Assembly (NCBI RefSeq): GCF_014656435.1
Contig: NZ_BNCK01000003.1
Coordinates: 372,001-436,000, forward strand
Direction of reading: 5' to 3'
Origin: Thalassotalea marina
Lineage (GTDB): Bacteria; Pseudomonadota; Gammaproteobacteria; Enterobacterales; Alteromonadaceae
Length of the DNA stretch: 64,000 nucleotides
Shown here: piece after piece, positions 52,414 through 61,694 of the stretch
Layout of the letters: the number at the start of each line of letters is the position of its first letter
Numbering within the stretch: position 1 is the stretch's first letter
Notes under the pieces: model-generated
Databases searched by the model: none
Seen by the model: only the letters and a program-made list of their open reading frames with translations
Told to the model about the DNA's origin: nothing
Program-made: the position numbers and the translations under genes

Positions 52414-53766
52414 ATGACTCAACATTTTGACTTTCTTGCCATTGGCGCTGGCAGTGGTGGCATCGCTTCAGCAAATAGAGCGGCAAAACACGGTAAAAAA
52501 GCCGCAGTAATTGAAGCAAAACAAATTGGTGGCACCTGCGTAAATGTTGGTTGTGTACCCAAAAAAGCCATGTGGTATGCAGGGCAGATAGCTGACGCGT
52601 TTAATTACAGCCACGATTACGGCTTTAATTTATCTGCTGGCCAATTTGATTGGTCAAGATTAGTTAAAAATCGAGAAGCTTATATTGAGCGTATTCACGC
52701 CGCATACGGCAGAGGATTTGACGCCAATGGTGTGACCGTCATTAACGGTTTTGCCAAATTTGTTAATAAAAATACCGTAGAAGTTAACGGTGAAAAAATT
52801 ACCGCCGATCATATCGTTATCGCTACAGGCGGTCGCCCAAGTATTCCTGATATTCCGGGCGCAGAGTATGGTATCGACTCTGACGGCTTTTTTGCACTCA
52901 CCGAACGTCCAGAATCGGTTGCTGTTATTGGTGCTGGTTATATCGCCGTTGAACTTGCTGGGGTACTGCATGCACTAGGCAGTGACTCACATTTATTAGT
53001 GCGCAAAGAAAAGCCGCTTAGAGGCTTTGATGAAATGTTATCTGATACCTTGGTTGAACAAATGGCAAAACATGGTCCTACTTTGCACACCAACAGCGTG
53101 CCTACCGCAGTGACCAAAAATGCTGATGGCAAACTCACGATTGAACTGGAAAACGGTCAATCAGTTGGTCCTGTAGAGCAAGTTATTTGGGCGATTGGCC
53201 GTGAACCTGCCACCGACAATATCAATATAGAATCCACAGGTATTGTGCTAGATGAAAAAGGCTACATTCCAACCGATAAATATCAAAATACCGACGTAAA
53301 GGGCATATATGCAGTTGGTGACAATACTGGTCGTGTACAACTAACACCAGTAGCGGTTGCCGCGGGTAGGCGTTTAGCCGAAAGGTTATTTAACAACAAA
53401 CCTTATGAACATTTAGATTACACAAATGTCGCCACTGTCGTCTTTAGTCACCCTGTTATCGGCACTGTGGGCTTAACTGAAAAAGAAGCGATAGCAGAAT
53501 ACGGAAAAGATCAGGTTAAGGTATACAACTCACAATTTACTGCACTCTATCAAGCAATGACTGAAGATCACCGAGACCCAACGCGGATGAAACTGGTTTG
53601 TGTCGGGAAAGAAGAAAAGATCGTCGGCATTCATTCAATTGGTTTTGGTAGCGACGAGTTATTGCAAGGCTTTGCGGTGGCAATGAAAATGGGCGCAACC
53701 AAAGCAGACTTTGACAATACAGTGGCCATTCACCCCACATCGGCTGAAGAATTTGTCACGATGTAA
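52414..53766 (+). CDS. gor: Glutathione-disulfide reductase
   Basis: FAD- and NADPH-dependent reduction of oxidised glutathione in the cytoplasm. 450 residues from the ATG at 52414, equal to E. coli Gor; the open frame starts 13 codons earlier, but [16 protein letters not shown] is the family start and AGGG lies nine bases before it. Redox-active cysteines in [13 protein letters not shown] (about 42-47), NADP-binding [11 protein letters not shown], the FAD motif YAVGDNTG, and the C-terminal interface histidine in [12 protein letters not shown] strong terminator follows. Confidence 0.97.
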   Translation: MTQHFDFLAIGAGSGGIASANRAAKHGKKAAVIEAKQIGGTCVNVGCVPKKAMWYAGQIADAFNYSHDYGFNLSAGQFDWSRLVKNREAYIERIHAAYGRGFDANGVTVINGFAKFVNKNTVEVNGEKITADHIVIATGGRPSIPDIPGAEYGIDSDGFFALTERPESVAVIGAGYIAVELAGVLHALGSDSHLLVRKEKPLRGFDEMLSDTLVEQMAKHGPTLHTNSVPTAVTKNADGKLTIELENGQSVGPVEQVIWAIGREPATDNINIESTGIVLDEKGYIPTDKYQNTDVKGIYAVGDNTGRVQLTPVAVAAGRRLAERLFNNKPYEHLDYTNVATVVFSHPVIGTVGLTEKEAIAEYGKDQVKVYNSQFTALYQAMTEDHRDPTRMKLVCVGKEEKIVGIHSIGFGSDELLQGFAVAMKMGATKADFDNTVAIHPTSAEEFVTM

Positions 53767-53819
53767 GCTTTCCATTGGAATGGTATAACATTCAATTTGT
53801 TCACTTTGAACAATTCAAT

Positions 53820-53859
53820 AAGCTGACGAATTTATTCACAGTAATTCGTCAGCTTTTTT
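53820..53859 (+). terminator. Rho-independent terminator of gor
   Basis: AAGCTGACGAATT (53820-53832) and AATTCGTCAGCTT (53843-53855) form a perfect 13-bp stem with a 10-base loop, followed by TTTTG. Confidence 0.92.
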
Positions 53860-53987
53860 GTTTAATTAAGCCATGATTAAACGTAGAAAAAATTCGAGGA
53901 TTGAACATCTAACACAATACAAGTACATTCAAAATCAAATGAACCTTATAACTTCACCGTTTATTAATACTTATAAGAGCTCTATCT

Positions 53988-54776
53988 ATGTCTTTTGCAT
54001 CAAAGTTTGTCGTCTTTACTTTAATGTTTGTAAGTTATACAACTTGGGCCGATACAACAGATATTAACATCGCAGCGATTGATTGGTGTCCCCAAATTTG
54101 CCCCGAAGAAAGCAAGCCAGGTTACGTTATAGATATAATAAACAGCATTTATGGTGAGCAAAAAATTAAAATAGTCATTGATTACTATCCTTGGTCAAGG
54201 GCAATTAACTATGTGCGTGATGGTAAATATGATGCGCTATTATCTCCAGCTAAACCCGAAGCGCCCGATCTGATTTATCCTCACCAAGCCATTGGTAGCC
54301 AGCAAATGTGCTTTTTTACTAAAAAAGATGATACTTGGCGATATACAGGCTTACCCTCCTTGGCAAATAAACAAATTGGTATTGCGAGTGATACGTCCAT
54401 TGAAGAGCTCAATCAATTTGTAAAAGACAATCCGCAGCAATTCCAGTTTCAGCCATACCTAGAGCGATACGTTGAGCAAAACTTCAATAAGCTAAAAAAA
54501 TCCCGAATGGATACTTTTTTATTCACCAAAAACACTACCTTGTGGGAATTAAATAAAATGGGTGTATTGGATCAAGTTAACCAAGCTGGCTGTGTTAATC
54601 GCGCTCCAATATATATCGCATTTAGCCCTAAAATAGCAGCAAATAAAGTGGCCAAACTCATAAAAACGTTCGACTCAGGCATAGTAACCTTGCATAAAAG
54701 TGGTGCTCTCGATGAAATTTTTCAGCGCTATGGGCTCTCGAGCGAAACTTGGCTGCCCGCGCAAAAACATCAATAA
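53988..54776 (+). CDS. Periplasmic substrate-binding protein, SBP_bac_3 family
   Basis: 262 residues with signal peptide (about 1-21, cut near TTWA). The mature part matches the polar amino-acid binding-protein fold: INIAAIDWCPQICPEES, YPWSRAINYVRDGKYDALLS, a hinge with QIGIASDTSIEELNQF, and FDSGIVTLHKSGALDEIFQRYG at the end. Two cysteines in WCPQICP may form a disulfide. No permease or ATPase adjoins it, so it may be an orphan receptor of the kind common in alteromonads. AAGAG precedes the ATG. Confidence 0.85.
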   Translation: MSFASKFVVFTLMFVSYTTWADTTDINIAAIDWCPQICPEESKPGYVIDIINSIYGEQKIKIVIDYYPWSRAINYVRDGKYDALLSPAKPEAPDLIYPHQAIGSQQMCFFTKKDDTWRYTGLPSLANKQIGIASDTSIEELNQFVKDNPQQFQFQPYLERYVEQNFNKLKKSRMDTFLFTKNTTLWELNKMGVLDQVNQAGCVNRAPIYIAFSPKIAANKVAKLIKTFDSGIVTLHKSGALDEIFQRYGLSSETWLPAQKHQ

Positions 54777-54912
54777 CTTAAACACTTGTTTATTTGTTTT
54801 ATGTAAGCAAATAATTGAACGCTCTTGTTGCGTAAAAGTCCAAATTGCATAATATAAAATTCAGCTAGGCAAAAATTGCGGTGTAATTACACCCAAATTT
54901 AGTGGTTTATAT

Positions 54913-55947
54913 ATGACAGAAGTGCGGACGTTTTTAATTAGCAATGATATTGGAGATGAAGTTAGCATCACCAATTATGGCGCTAGGATCATGCAATGGT
55001 ATACCAAGGTAGAAGATGAAGAGCGCAATATCGTATTAGGGTATTCATCCGTTGCTGACTATCAACAAGATCCTTTTTATCACGGTGCCATCGTGGGGCC
55101 GTACGCCAATCGCATTGCTAACGCATCAATAAAAATAGGTGGGCAGACAGTTGAGTTGGCGGCAAATGAAGGCGCACATCACCTACATGGCGGGCCAAAT
55201 AGTATTAGCGATACCTTATGGTCTTTAGTTGAACAACAAGACAATTCGATTACGCTTTCTTGTGTACTTGATGACAACCACAATGGTTACCCTGGGCCGA
55301 TACATTTTAATGTCACGTATTTATTGTCTAATGATAGCGAACTACAAATCCACATAAGCGCTAACGTCTCTCAAAAAACCATTTTAGGACCAACATCACA
55401 CCCTTATTTTAACCTCGCAGGCGATGAACAACCGGCAGAAAAACATTTGCTGCATATTAATGCTGATCAATACACAGAAGTAGACGAAAAGTTATTGCCG
55501 ACAGGAAATATTTTGCCCGTTGACGAGACACGTTTTGATTTTAGAAAGCCTAGAGCATTAAGTAACGACAATAGAGATAACATAGATAACAATTTTGTGC
55601 TTAATCAACGTGATGATTGGCAGGGAGTTTTAATTAGCCCAGACAAAAAGTTGCAGTTGCACGTATCAAGTAATTACCCAGGTTTGCAAGTGTATACCGG
55701 TCACCATTTAGCTGGAAAATTTTATCCTAAACAAGGAATTTGCTTGGAGCCTCAATTTTACCCCGATAGCCCCAACCAAGACGCTTTTCCATTTGAATTT
55801 ACTACACCTGAACAGCCATTTTCAGCGCGTATACACTACCGATTGGTTAAACCAACCTTAAATACAGAGGTTAGCGAAGAAGCTGTTAATTTAGCCGATA
55901 TCGAAAGTAGCCCAGACTCAACAGCGTCAAGTTCAAGTCACGAATAA
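54913..55947 (+). CDS. galM: Aldose 1-epimerase (galactose mutarotase)
   Basis: Interconverts alpha and beta anomers of hexoses. 344 residues; beta-sandwich with GPYANRIANASI, the catalytic histidine segment HHLHGG (about 89), the second histidine in TSHPYFNLAG (about 159-161) and the catalytic glutamate in GICLEPQFYPDSPNQ (about 279). The serine-rich tail (about 328-344) is an unusual low-complexity extension. No galactose operon surrounds it. A terminator follows. Confidence 0.92.
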   Translation: MTEVRTFLISNDIGDEVSITNYGARIMQWYTKVEDEERNIVLGYSSVADYQQDPFYHGAIVGPYANRIANASIKIGGQTVELAANEGAHHLHGGPNSISDTLWSLVEQQDNSITLSCVLDDNHNGYPGPIHFNVTYLLSNDSELQIHISANVSQKTILGPTSHPYFNLAGDEQPAEKHLLHINADQYTEVDEKLLPTGNILPVDETRFDFRKPRALSNDNRDNIDNNFVLNQRDDWQGVLISPDKKLQLHVSSNYPGLQVYTGHHLAGKFYPKQGICLEPQFYPDSPNQDAFPFEFTTPEQPFSARIHYRLVKPTLNTEVSEEAVNLADIESSPDSTASSSSHE

Positions 55948-55992
55948 TCTCAAAAAGTGCTGAATTTATTGCAGCGCCAAATCGCCTGCGTT

Positions 55993-56020
55993 AAGGTAGC
56001 TTCACTTTGATAGCTACCTT
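55993..56020 (+). terminator. Hairpin behind galM
   Basis: AAGGTAGCT and AGCTACCTT form a perfect 9-bp stem with a 10-base loop, followed by TTACAT, only a short T-run. It ends 11 bases before the start of the next gene. Confidence 0.6.
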
Positions 56021-56031
56021 TACATCACGCT

Positions 56032-56943
56032 TTGTTACCACTTGTTTATCACCCTAATTATTCTTGTCCATTTCCTGAAGATCATCGCTTTGTTATGTCA
56101 AAGTTTATCCGCTTATACCAATATTTAGTGGACCAAGGCGTTGCAAAGAGCAATATCGTTAGACCCAAAATGGCATCGACAGATGATCTCACCATTGCAC
56201 ATGAACATCACTACTTAACACAAATGTTCGATAACCAACTTGATGATAAAGCATGGCGACGCGTGGGTTTACCCTGGAGCCAAGGCTTAATTGATCGGAC
56301 TAAAACAGCTCCCAATGGTACTTTGTTAACTGCGCGTATTGCTCTGGAAAAAGGTCTAGCTTGCCATCTCGCAGGTGGAACCCACCACGCACACTACGAT
56401 TTTGGCTCAGGGTTTTGTATGGTGAATGACCTTGCTTACACCGCACTATCTTTGCTTGAGTTAAACTTGGTCAAAAAGGTCGTTATTTTTGATTTGGATG
56501 TGCACCAAGGTGATGGCACCGCAAGCATTCTTGCTAAAGTTCCACAAGCTTATACCTGTTCAATTCATTGTGAAAAGAACTTCCCATTTCGAAAATTTTC
56601 CAGTGACCTAGATATAGGGTTAGATATTGGTTTATCAGATGAGCCTTATTTAAACTGCGTACAACAAACACTTGAGCGCGTGTTAGATGAACAACAACCA
56701 GACATTGTATTGTACGATGCAGGTGTTGATGTTTGGCAAGATGATGCCTTGGGCAGACTCGATATTACTTGGCAAGGGATCAAGAAGCGCGATACCCAAG
56801 TCATATCGACATGTCTACAGCGAGGCATACCCGTAGCAACTGTTATAGGTGGCGGATACGACAAAAATCACCAACGTTTAGCTGAGCGTCATGCCATTGT
56901 GGTAGAGTCTGCTGCTCAACTGTATCAGAGTCGTTTTTTGTAA
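56032..56943 (+). CDS. Histone-deacetylase-family amidohydrolase
   Basis: 303 residues, zinc-dependent arginase/deacetylase fold. Family motifs: LVYHPNYSCPFPEDHRF at the start, GGTHHAHYDFGSGFCMVNDLAY with the charge-relay histidines (about 120-141), zinc ligands in FDLDVHQGDGTA (Asp-x-His at about 153-155) and in DAGVDVWQDDALGRL, and GGGYDKN near the end. Bacterial members deacetylate acetylated small molecules or polyamines; the substrate here is unknown. The start appears to be the TTG at 56032 without a clear ribosome-binding site, since the next ATG would remove conserved sequence. Confidence 0.88.
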   Translation: MLPLVYHPNYSCPFPEDHRFVMSKFIRLYQYLVDQGVAKSNIVRPKMASTDDLTIAHEHHYLTQMFDNQLDDKAWRRVGLPWSQGLIDRTKTAPNGTLLTARIALEKGLACHLAGGTHHAHYDFGSGFCMVNDLAYTALSLLELNLVKKVVIFDLDVHQGDGTASILAKVPQAYTCSIHCEKNFPFRKFSSDLDIGLDIGLSDEPYLNCVQQTLERVLDEQQPDIVLYDAGVDVWQDDALGRLDITWQGIKKRDTQVISTCLQRGIPVATVIGGGYDKNHQRLAERHAIVVESAAQLYQSRFL

Positions 56944-57461
56944 TATTTTGAATGACCTACAGGTCAACCAGTTAAGGTTTATTTAAAGATAAACTTTGAT
57001 GAAAAAAATCACTTAGAGTAAAAATTCGAAAGTCGCTTATACCTCTTAAAAGACAAGGCTTATGTTTTTTTGTTATTTAGATAATTAATATTTCTTTAAA
57101 AATAATTTAATAATGCGCTGGTATTAGAGTAAAAAACTGTTATTCTCTTTAACCCGATTTGTGAAGTTTGAGCAAAAATTAAACGCCGCATGAAGCACTG
57201 TTTTAATTTTATTCACATTTGGAAAAACAACAATAAAAACAAGTATAAAGGATTTTTCTTTACCTTTTTCTTTATATATCAATGACGTACAACGTAACTT
57301 AACCGCAATGGAATCTATTCATTGTGGCATTTCGTGTTGTTTTCAACAAAGTTATCCACAAGCTAAACGTTATAAATTAGAGAAAATTTTATTAACTCTA
57401 GAGAGTCATGCCTTTATATGGCATGCTTAGCCCACTTTTTGTCTATCGAGCCAAAAAAACC
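56944..57461. other. Gene-free stretch upstream of polA
   Basis: 518 AT-rich bases without a credible ORF. They hold a near-perfect hairpin CCGCAATG/CATTGTGG (57303-57310, 57320-57327), a perfect DnaA box (57352-57360) and a short inverted repeat CATGCC/GGCATG (57407-57425) around an in-frame ATG of the polA frame. The polA promoter must be here, but I cannot pick one with confidence. Confidence 0.5.
57352..57360 (+). promoter_or_regulatory. Consensus DnaA box upstream of polA
   Basis: TTATCCACA is a perfect match to the consensus DnaA box, 101 bases before the chosen polA start. DnaA is known to stimulate polA in E. coli, so a regulatory role is plausible; a single box does not indicate an origin. 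Confidence 0.5.
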
Positions 57462-60197
57462 ATGAATAATTCTTCGCTGTCACCGTTAATTTTAGTCGAC
57501 GGTTCTTCCTATTTATTTAGGGCTTTTCACGTACCTTATTTACAAGCACTTTCTACTGCCGATGGCCAACCAACAGGCGCTATCACTGGGGTACTGAACA
57601 TGATACGTAGTCTTAAAAAAGACTACCCTAATGGTAATGTCGTTGTTGTCTTTGATGCCAAAGGTAAAACTTTTAGAAACGATCTTTATCCTGAATACAA
57701 AGCTAACCGTCCACCTATGCCTGATGAACTGCGCAGCCAAATTGCGCCACTACATCAGATCATTGAAGCGATGGGGCTTCCTTTACTTGTCATCGAAGGT
57801 GTTGAAGCCGATGACGTTATTGGAACTTTATCTGATCAAGCGGCAAAGCTTGGTATTGAAACAGTCATATCAACTGGTGATAAAGATATGGCGCAGTTAG
57901 TCAATGAACATGTGCGTTTAATCAACACCATGACAAATGTCGAAATGGACGTGGCAGGTGTTGTTGAAAAGTTCGGTATTCGCCCAGACCAAATCATCGA
58001 TTATTTAGCCTTAATGGGAGATAAAGTTGATAACATCCCTGGGGTAGAAAAATGTGGCCCAAAAACCGCAGTAAAATGGTTACTAGAGCATGAAAATTTA
58101 GATAACGTCATTAAAAATGCAGACAAAGTAAAAGGCAAAATTGGTGAGAACTTACGTAACGCGCTTGAGCAACTACCGTTATCTTACGAATTGGCCACGA
58201 TAAAGCTTGATGTTGAATTAGCTAAATCAGTTGAGGAGTTAGCCCCGGTTGCTCCTGATGTTGAAAAACTTACTGAGCTTTATAAAACCTATGAATTACG
58301 TCGTTTATTAGCCGAACTTACCGCAGGTAGTGAATTGCAAAGTGCTGATACCGAAACAAAGGCTGCAGCACCAGTAGAGGTAATTGAAAGCCAATACCAA
58401 AACATTCTGACAAAAGCAGACTTTAATGAATGGCTAGGCGCACTAAAAGCTGCCCAATATTTTGCTTTTGACACAGAAACCACCAGTATTAATTACATGG
58501 CGGCGGAGCTTGTTGGTTTATCTTTTTCAATTGAAGTAGGTAAAGCTGCCTATGTTCCGTTAACTCACAACTATGTTGGTGCTCCAGAACAACTCGATCG
58601 CGATTGGGTACTTGAACAGCTTAAACCTATTTTAGAAGCTAAAGACATTATTAAAGTAGGTCAAAACCTAAAATATGATGCAAATGTACTAGCCCATTAC
58701 GGTATTACTTTAAATGGTATCGCCTTTGATACCATGATCGAATCATACTGTTTAAACAGTGTAGCTACCAGACACAACATGGATGCCCTAGCAGAGAAGT
58801 ACTTAGATTATAAAACCGTACATTTTGAAGATATCGCTGGTAAAGGGGCAAAACAGTTAACTTTCAATCAAATTGATATTGAAAAAGCTGGGCATTATGC
58901 GGCAGAAGATGCCGATATTACCTTAAGATTGCATCAGGCTATTTTCCCGCAACTAGAGCAGTTAAAAGGCCAGCTATCGGTATTTCACGATATTGAAATG
59001 CCACTGCTGCCAGTGTTAGCCAAAATGGAACAGCACGGTGTGTTGATTGATGCTGATTTGCTAGCTGAGCAAAGCCAAGCAATTGGCACTAGGCTGCAAG
59101 AGTTGGAAGTTGAAGCGCACAATATTGCAGGTAAAAGTTTTAATTTAAGTTCAACTAAACAACTTCAAGAAATTTTGTTTGATGAACTTAAAATCCCTGT
59201 GATCAAAAAGACACCAAAAGGCGCTCCTTCGACCGCAGAAGAAGTATTACAAGAGCTTGCCTTAGATTACCCGTTGCCAAAAATTATTTTGCAGCACCGT
59301 AGTTTAAGTAAATTAAAGTCTACCTATACCGATAAGTTACCTTTAATGGTTTCCAGTAAAACGGGTCGAGTACATACGTCGTACAACCAAACGGTTGCAG
59401 CAACAGGTCGCTTATCATCAACTGATCCAAACTTGCAAAACATCCCAATTCGCAGTGAAGAGGGTCGTAAAATCCGTAACGCTTTCATCGCCCCTGAAAA
59501 TCACAAAATTGTCGCCATAGATTATTCACAAATTGAATTGCGAATTATGGCGCATTTATCTGATGATCCTGGATTAGTCAAAGCGTTTTCCGAAGGGCGA
59601 GATGTACACCAAGCAACAGCGGCAGAAATTTTTGGTGTTGAATTAGAACAAGTTACCGCAGATCAGCGCCGCAGCGCTAAGGCGATTAACTTTGGTTTAA
59701 TTTACGGTATGTCAGCTTTTGGATTATCAAAGCAACTTGGTATCGCCCGTAATCAAGCACAAGCATATATGGATAAATACTTCGAGCGCTATCCAGGTGT
59801 TTTAACCTATATGGAAGAAACTCGCCAAGACGCAACTGAGCACGGTTTTGTTGAAACTTTGTTTGGTCGTCGCTTGTATTTACCTGATATTAAGTCTAAA
59901 AACGCCATGCGTCGCAAAGGTGCAGAACGTGCAGCCATTAACGCTCCAATGCAGGGTACTGCAGCGGATATCATCAAAAAGGCCATGTTAGCGGTTGATC
60001 AATGGATTGTTGAAAACAACGACCCACGTGTTTGCATGACCATGCAGGTACACGATGAATTAATTTTTGAAATTCATCAGGATATTGTTGAACAAACAAC
60101 TCAACAACTTGTAAACATAATGAACGACGCAGTAGAACTGAAAGTACCATTAATTGCCGAAGCAGGTATTGGTGAAAACTGGGAACAGGCGCATTAA
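57462..60197 (+). CDS. polA: DNA polymerase I
   Basis: Repair and Okazaki-fragment polymerase. 911 residues from the ATG at 57462, in line with E. coli (928); the frame is open 18 codons further, but LSPLILVDGSSYLFRAFH is the family N-terminus. Domains: 5'-3' exonuclease (about 1-290; VVVFDAKGKTFRNDLYPEYK, GVEADDVIGTL), a 3'-5' exonuclease with intact FAFDTETTS, so proofreading should be active, and the polymerase domain with DYSQIELRIMAHLS, RRSAKAINFGLIYGMS and QVHDELIFEI. A small-RNA-like locus follows, as spf follows polA in E. coli. Confidence 0.97.
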   Translation: MNNSSLSPLILVDGSSYLFRAFHVPYLQALSTADGQPTGAITGVLNMIRSLKKDYPNGNVVVVFDAKGKTFRNDLYPEYKANRPPMPDELRSQIAPLHQIIEAMGLPLLVIEGVEADDVIGTLSDQAAKLGIETVISTGDKDMAQLVNEHVRLINTMTNVEMDVAGVVEKFGIRPDQIIDYLALMGDKVDNIPGVEKCGPKTAVKWLLEHENLDNVIKNADKVKGKIGENLRNALEQLPLSYELATIKLDVELAKSVEELAPVAPDVEKLTELYKTYELRRLLAELTAGSELQSADTETKAAAPVEVIESQYQNILTKADFNEWLGALKAAQYFAFDTETTSINYMAAELVGLSFSIEVGKAAYVPLTHNYVGAPEQLDRDWVLEQLKPILEAKDIIKVGQNLKYDANVLAHYGITLNGIAFDTMIESYCLNSVATRHNMDALAEKYLDYKTVHFEDIAGKGAKQLTFNQIDIEKAGHYAAEDADITLRLHQAIFPQLEQLKGQLSVFHDIEMPLLPVLAKMEQHGVLIDADLLAEQSQAIGTRLQELEVEAHNIAGKSFNLSSTKQLQEILFDELKIPVIKKTPKGAPSTAEEVLQELALDYPLPKIILQHRSLSKLKSTYTDKLPLMVSSKTGRVHTSYNQTVAATGRLSSTDPNLQNIPIRSEEGRKIRNAFIAPENHKIVAIDYSQIELRIMAHLSDDPGLVKAFSEGRDVHQATAAEIFGVELEQVTADQRRSAKAINFGLIYGMSAFGLSKQLGIARNQAQAYMDKYFERYPGVLTYMEETRQDATEHGFVETLFGRRLYLPDIKSKNAMRRKGAERAAINAPMQGTAADIIKKAMLAVDQWIVENNDPRVCMTMQVHDELIFEIHQDIVEQTTQQLVNIMNDAVELKVPLIAEAGIGENWEQAH

Positions 60198-60284
60198 CTA
60201 ATCTGAGGTTAACGACGAAAGAAGCCTTATTGTTTATAGGGCTTCTATAGTAAAAACTCAGAAAAAACCGTAAGTAAACAACAT

Positions 60285-60305
60285 AAATGTAATTAAATTA
60301 CATTT
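60285..60305. promoter_or_regulatory. 21-bp perfect palindrome, candidate operator of the small RNA
   Basis: AAATGTAATT and AATTACATTT flank one central A. The palindrome ends 4 bases before the -35 element of the predicted RNA promoter, a usual place for an activator or repressor. Its TGTAA-N5-TTACA form has a spacer one base shorter than a CRP site, so the protein is uncertain. Confidence 0.6.
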
Positions 60306-60309
60306 TTTA

Positions 60310-60338
60310 TTGCCTATTCAGAGTTTTTACTCTATTAT
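60310..60338 (+). promoter_or_regulatory. Sigma-70 promoter of the candidate small RNA
   Basis: TTGCCT (60310-60315) and TATTAT (60333-60338) are separated by exactly 17 bases; the predicted start is near 60345. Confidence 0.7.
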
Positions 60339-60344
60339 ACACCT

Positions 60345-60436
60345 ACGTTCTTAGCAGAACGCTTGTTGTAATAATTTGTATATTCTAGCTTTCCTCATAG
60401 CTATAAGCCGATGACTCAGGTCATCGGCTTTTTTTA
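60345..60436 (+). ncRNA. Candidate small RNA downstream of polA (spf/Spot 42 position)
   Basis: About 92 bases between a good promoter and a strong terminator, with no ORF. Three hairpins are visible: CGTTCT/AGAACG near the 5' end (60346-60361), an unpaired U-rich stretch (GTTGTAATAATTTGTATATT), TAGCT/AGCTA (60386-60403), and the terminator AAGCCGATGAC/GTCATCGGCTT (60405-60430) with TTTTT. Position behind polA, length and three-hairpin form match Spot 42, the glucose-linked regulatory RNA, but the primary sequence is not an obvious match to the E. coli one (which starts GUAGGGUACAG). It may be a diverged spf or an unrelated RNA. Confidence 0.65.
60405..60436 (+). terminator. Rho-independent terminator of the candidate small RNA
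   Basis: Perfect 11-bp stem AAGCCGATGAC/GTCATCGGCTT, tetraloop TCAG, followed by TTTTTA. Confidence 0.9.
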
Positions 60437-60575
60437 TGTTATTCACACCATGTAACAAAGCAACAATTTTATGACGACCATAACAAATGGTGATTGCTAT
60501 GATCTCGGATAAAAACAACAGGCTATTGGGCGTGTTGATCACGAACATAATCTAAACAGCAAAGATCAAAACGCC

Positions 60576-60761
60576 CTAGTCATCCTCAGGATCAATGATT
60601 GGCTCTATTGGCCTTGGCTTACTTCTGCCTGTTTTGCGTAATGCATCTCGTAATACGTATTCAATTTGAGCATTTAAACTTCTCAATTCATCATCAGCCC
60701 AATGTTGCATGGCAGTGAGAATTTCTTCATTTATTCTGAGCGGATATGCTTTTTTTGCCAC
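60576..60761 (-). CDS. Arc-like ribbon-helix-helix DNA-binding protein
   Basis: 61 residues from a GTG start at 60761 with GAGG six bases before it (an ATG five codons upstream is also open). Beta strand KKAYPLRIN followed by two helices EEILTAMQHWADDELRSLNAQIEYVLRDALR gives the ribbon-helix-helix fold of Arc/MetJ proteins (residue positions about 3-45); the tail GRSKPRPIEPIIDPEDD is disordered. It lies 41 bases behind the SPFH gene in an operon common in bacteria. It probably represses this operon at the palindrome 61695-61713. It is not a toxin-antitoxin pair: no toxin gene is near. Confidence 0.85.
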   Translation of the reverse strand: MAKKAYPLRINEEILTAMQHWADDELRSLNAQIEYVLRDALRKTGRSKPRPIEPIIDPEDD

Positions 60762-60802
60762 AATTACCTCATGCAAAGAGCAACCAAAGTTGCTCTGTTT
60801 AA

Positions 60803-61669
60803 TTAATATAAACTACCTGTGTTAACAACGGGTTGAGCTGCTTCGTCACTACATAGTACTACCAGTAAGTTACTGACCATCGCGGCTTTACGTTCACTGT
60901 CTAACTCAACAATGTCGCGTTCCGACAAACTATTTAGCGCCATTTCCACCATACCTACGGCACCTTCTACAACCTTTTGGCGAGCCGCGATAATTGCCAT
61001 GGCTTGTTGTCTTCTCAGCATCGCATTAGCAATTTCTGGCGCGTAAGCAAGATGGCTAATGCGTGCCTCAATCACTCGAACACCTGCTTTGTCTAAACGC
61101 TCTTGAACTTCTTGTTTTAGTGCTTCAGAAATTTCAATAGGATCACTGCGTAATGAGATTTCATGTTCTTCGTGATTGTCATAAGGGTAACTTGTCGCTA
61201 GGTTTCTTAACGCTGATTCACTTTGAATCGAAACAAAATCTTCATAGTCATCTACTTGGAAAATAGCTTCAGCGGTGTCGGTAACTTCCCATACAATAAC
61301 CGCAGCAATTTCTATTGGATTACCATTTTTTTCGTTAACTTTAAGTTTACCACTTTCAAAGTTTCTAACCCGCATAGAAACGCGTGCTTTTGTGTAAAAT
61401 GGGTTAGCCCAACGCAAACCTGAATCATGCACGGTACCAACATACTTACCAAAAAGCTGCAGTACTCTTGCTTCTTTTGGGTTGACCATAAAAAAGCCGA
61501 ACCAACAAATAAAAGCAACAATTGCCAACACAATTCCTAAAATAGCCTGACCTATTTCTCCGTTTTTAGCACCATTGATAAATACCGCGATAGTTGCGAT
61601 TTGTATCGCTAACAAAACAACGATAAACATTATGCCATTGGGTGCTTTTACTTCTTTTTCTGTAAACAT
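60803..61669 (-). CDS. SPFH/Band 7 (prohibitin-like) membrane protein
   Basis: 288 residues: two N-terminal membrane helices (about 13-32 and 40-62), then a Band 7 domain (about 65-215; [55 protein letters not shown]) and a helical stretch rich in Ala/Arg ([20 protein letters not shown]). SPFH proteins form large cage or raft-like assemblies in the membrane; this subgroup has a constant partner, the Arc-like gene behind it. AAGGAG is five bases before the ATG. Precise function not known. Confidence 0.92.
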   Translation of the reverse strand: MFTEKEVKAPNGIMFIVVLLAIQIATIAVFINGAKNGEIGQAILGIVLAIVAFICWFGFFMVNPKEARVLQLFGKYVGTVHDSGLRWANPFYTKARVSMRVRNFESGKLKVNEKNGNPIEIAAVIVWEVTDTAEAIFQVDDYEDFVSIQSESALRNLATSYPYDNHEEHEISLRSDPIEISEALKQEVQERLDKAGVRVIEARISHLAYAPEIANAMLRRQQAMAIIAARQKVVEGAVGMVEMALNSLSERDIVELDSERKAAMVSNLLVVLCSDEAAQPVVNTGSLY

Positions 61670-61694
61670 GCTGGCTCCTTAATAAGTTAGCATC

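Larger units (their letters stand above)
60198..60575. other. Non-coding stretch between polA and the Arc-like gene
   Basis: 378 bases. Contents in order: a weak hairpin AGAAGCC/GGCTTCT (60219-60246) behind polA, half of an 11-bp inverted repeat AGTAAAAACTC/GAGTTTTTACT (60248 and 60321 regions), the 21-bp palindrome at 60285-60305, the promoter at 60310-60338, the candidate RNA at 60345-60436, and about 140 further bases in which I see nothing. Confidence 0.6.

Noticed and set aside
53873-54067. 64-codon ORF ahead of the periplasmic binding protein
   Set aside because: It overlaps the signal-peptide region of the binding-protein gene in another frame and has no ribosome-binding site; the downstream ATG at 53988 has one.
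57352-57360. DnaA box as evidence of a replication origin
   Set aside because: Only a single box, with no cluster of boxes, no 13-mer-type AT repeats beside it and no dnaA/gidA neighbours.
60351-60548. 65-codon ORF on the - strand over the small-RNA candidate
   Set aside because: It crosses the terminator and hairpins of the predicted RNA and has no family resemblance or start signal.
60576-61669. Toxin-antitoxin module
   Set aside because: The ribbon-helix-helix protein resembles an antitoxin, but its partner is an SPFH membrane protein of a known constant pairing, not a toxin.
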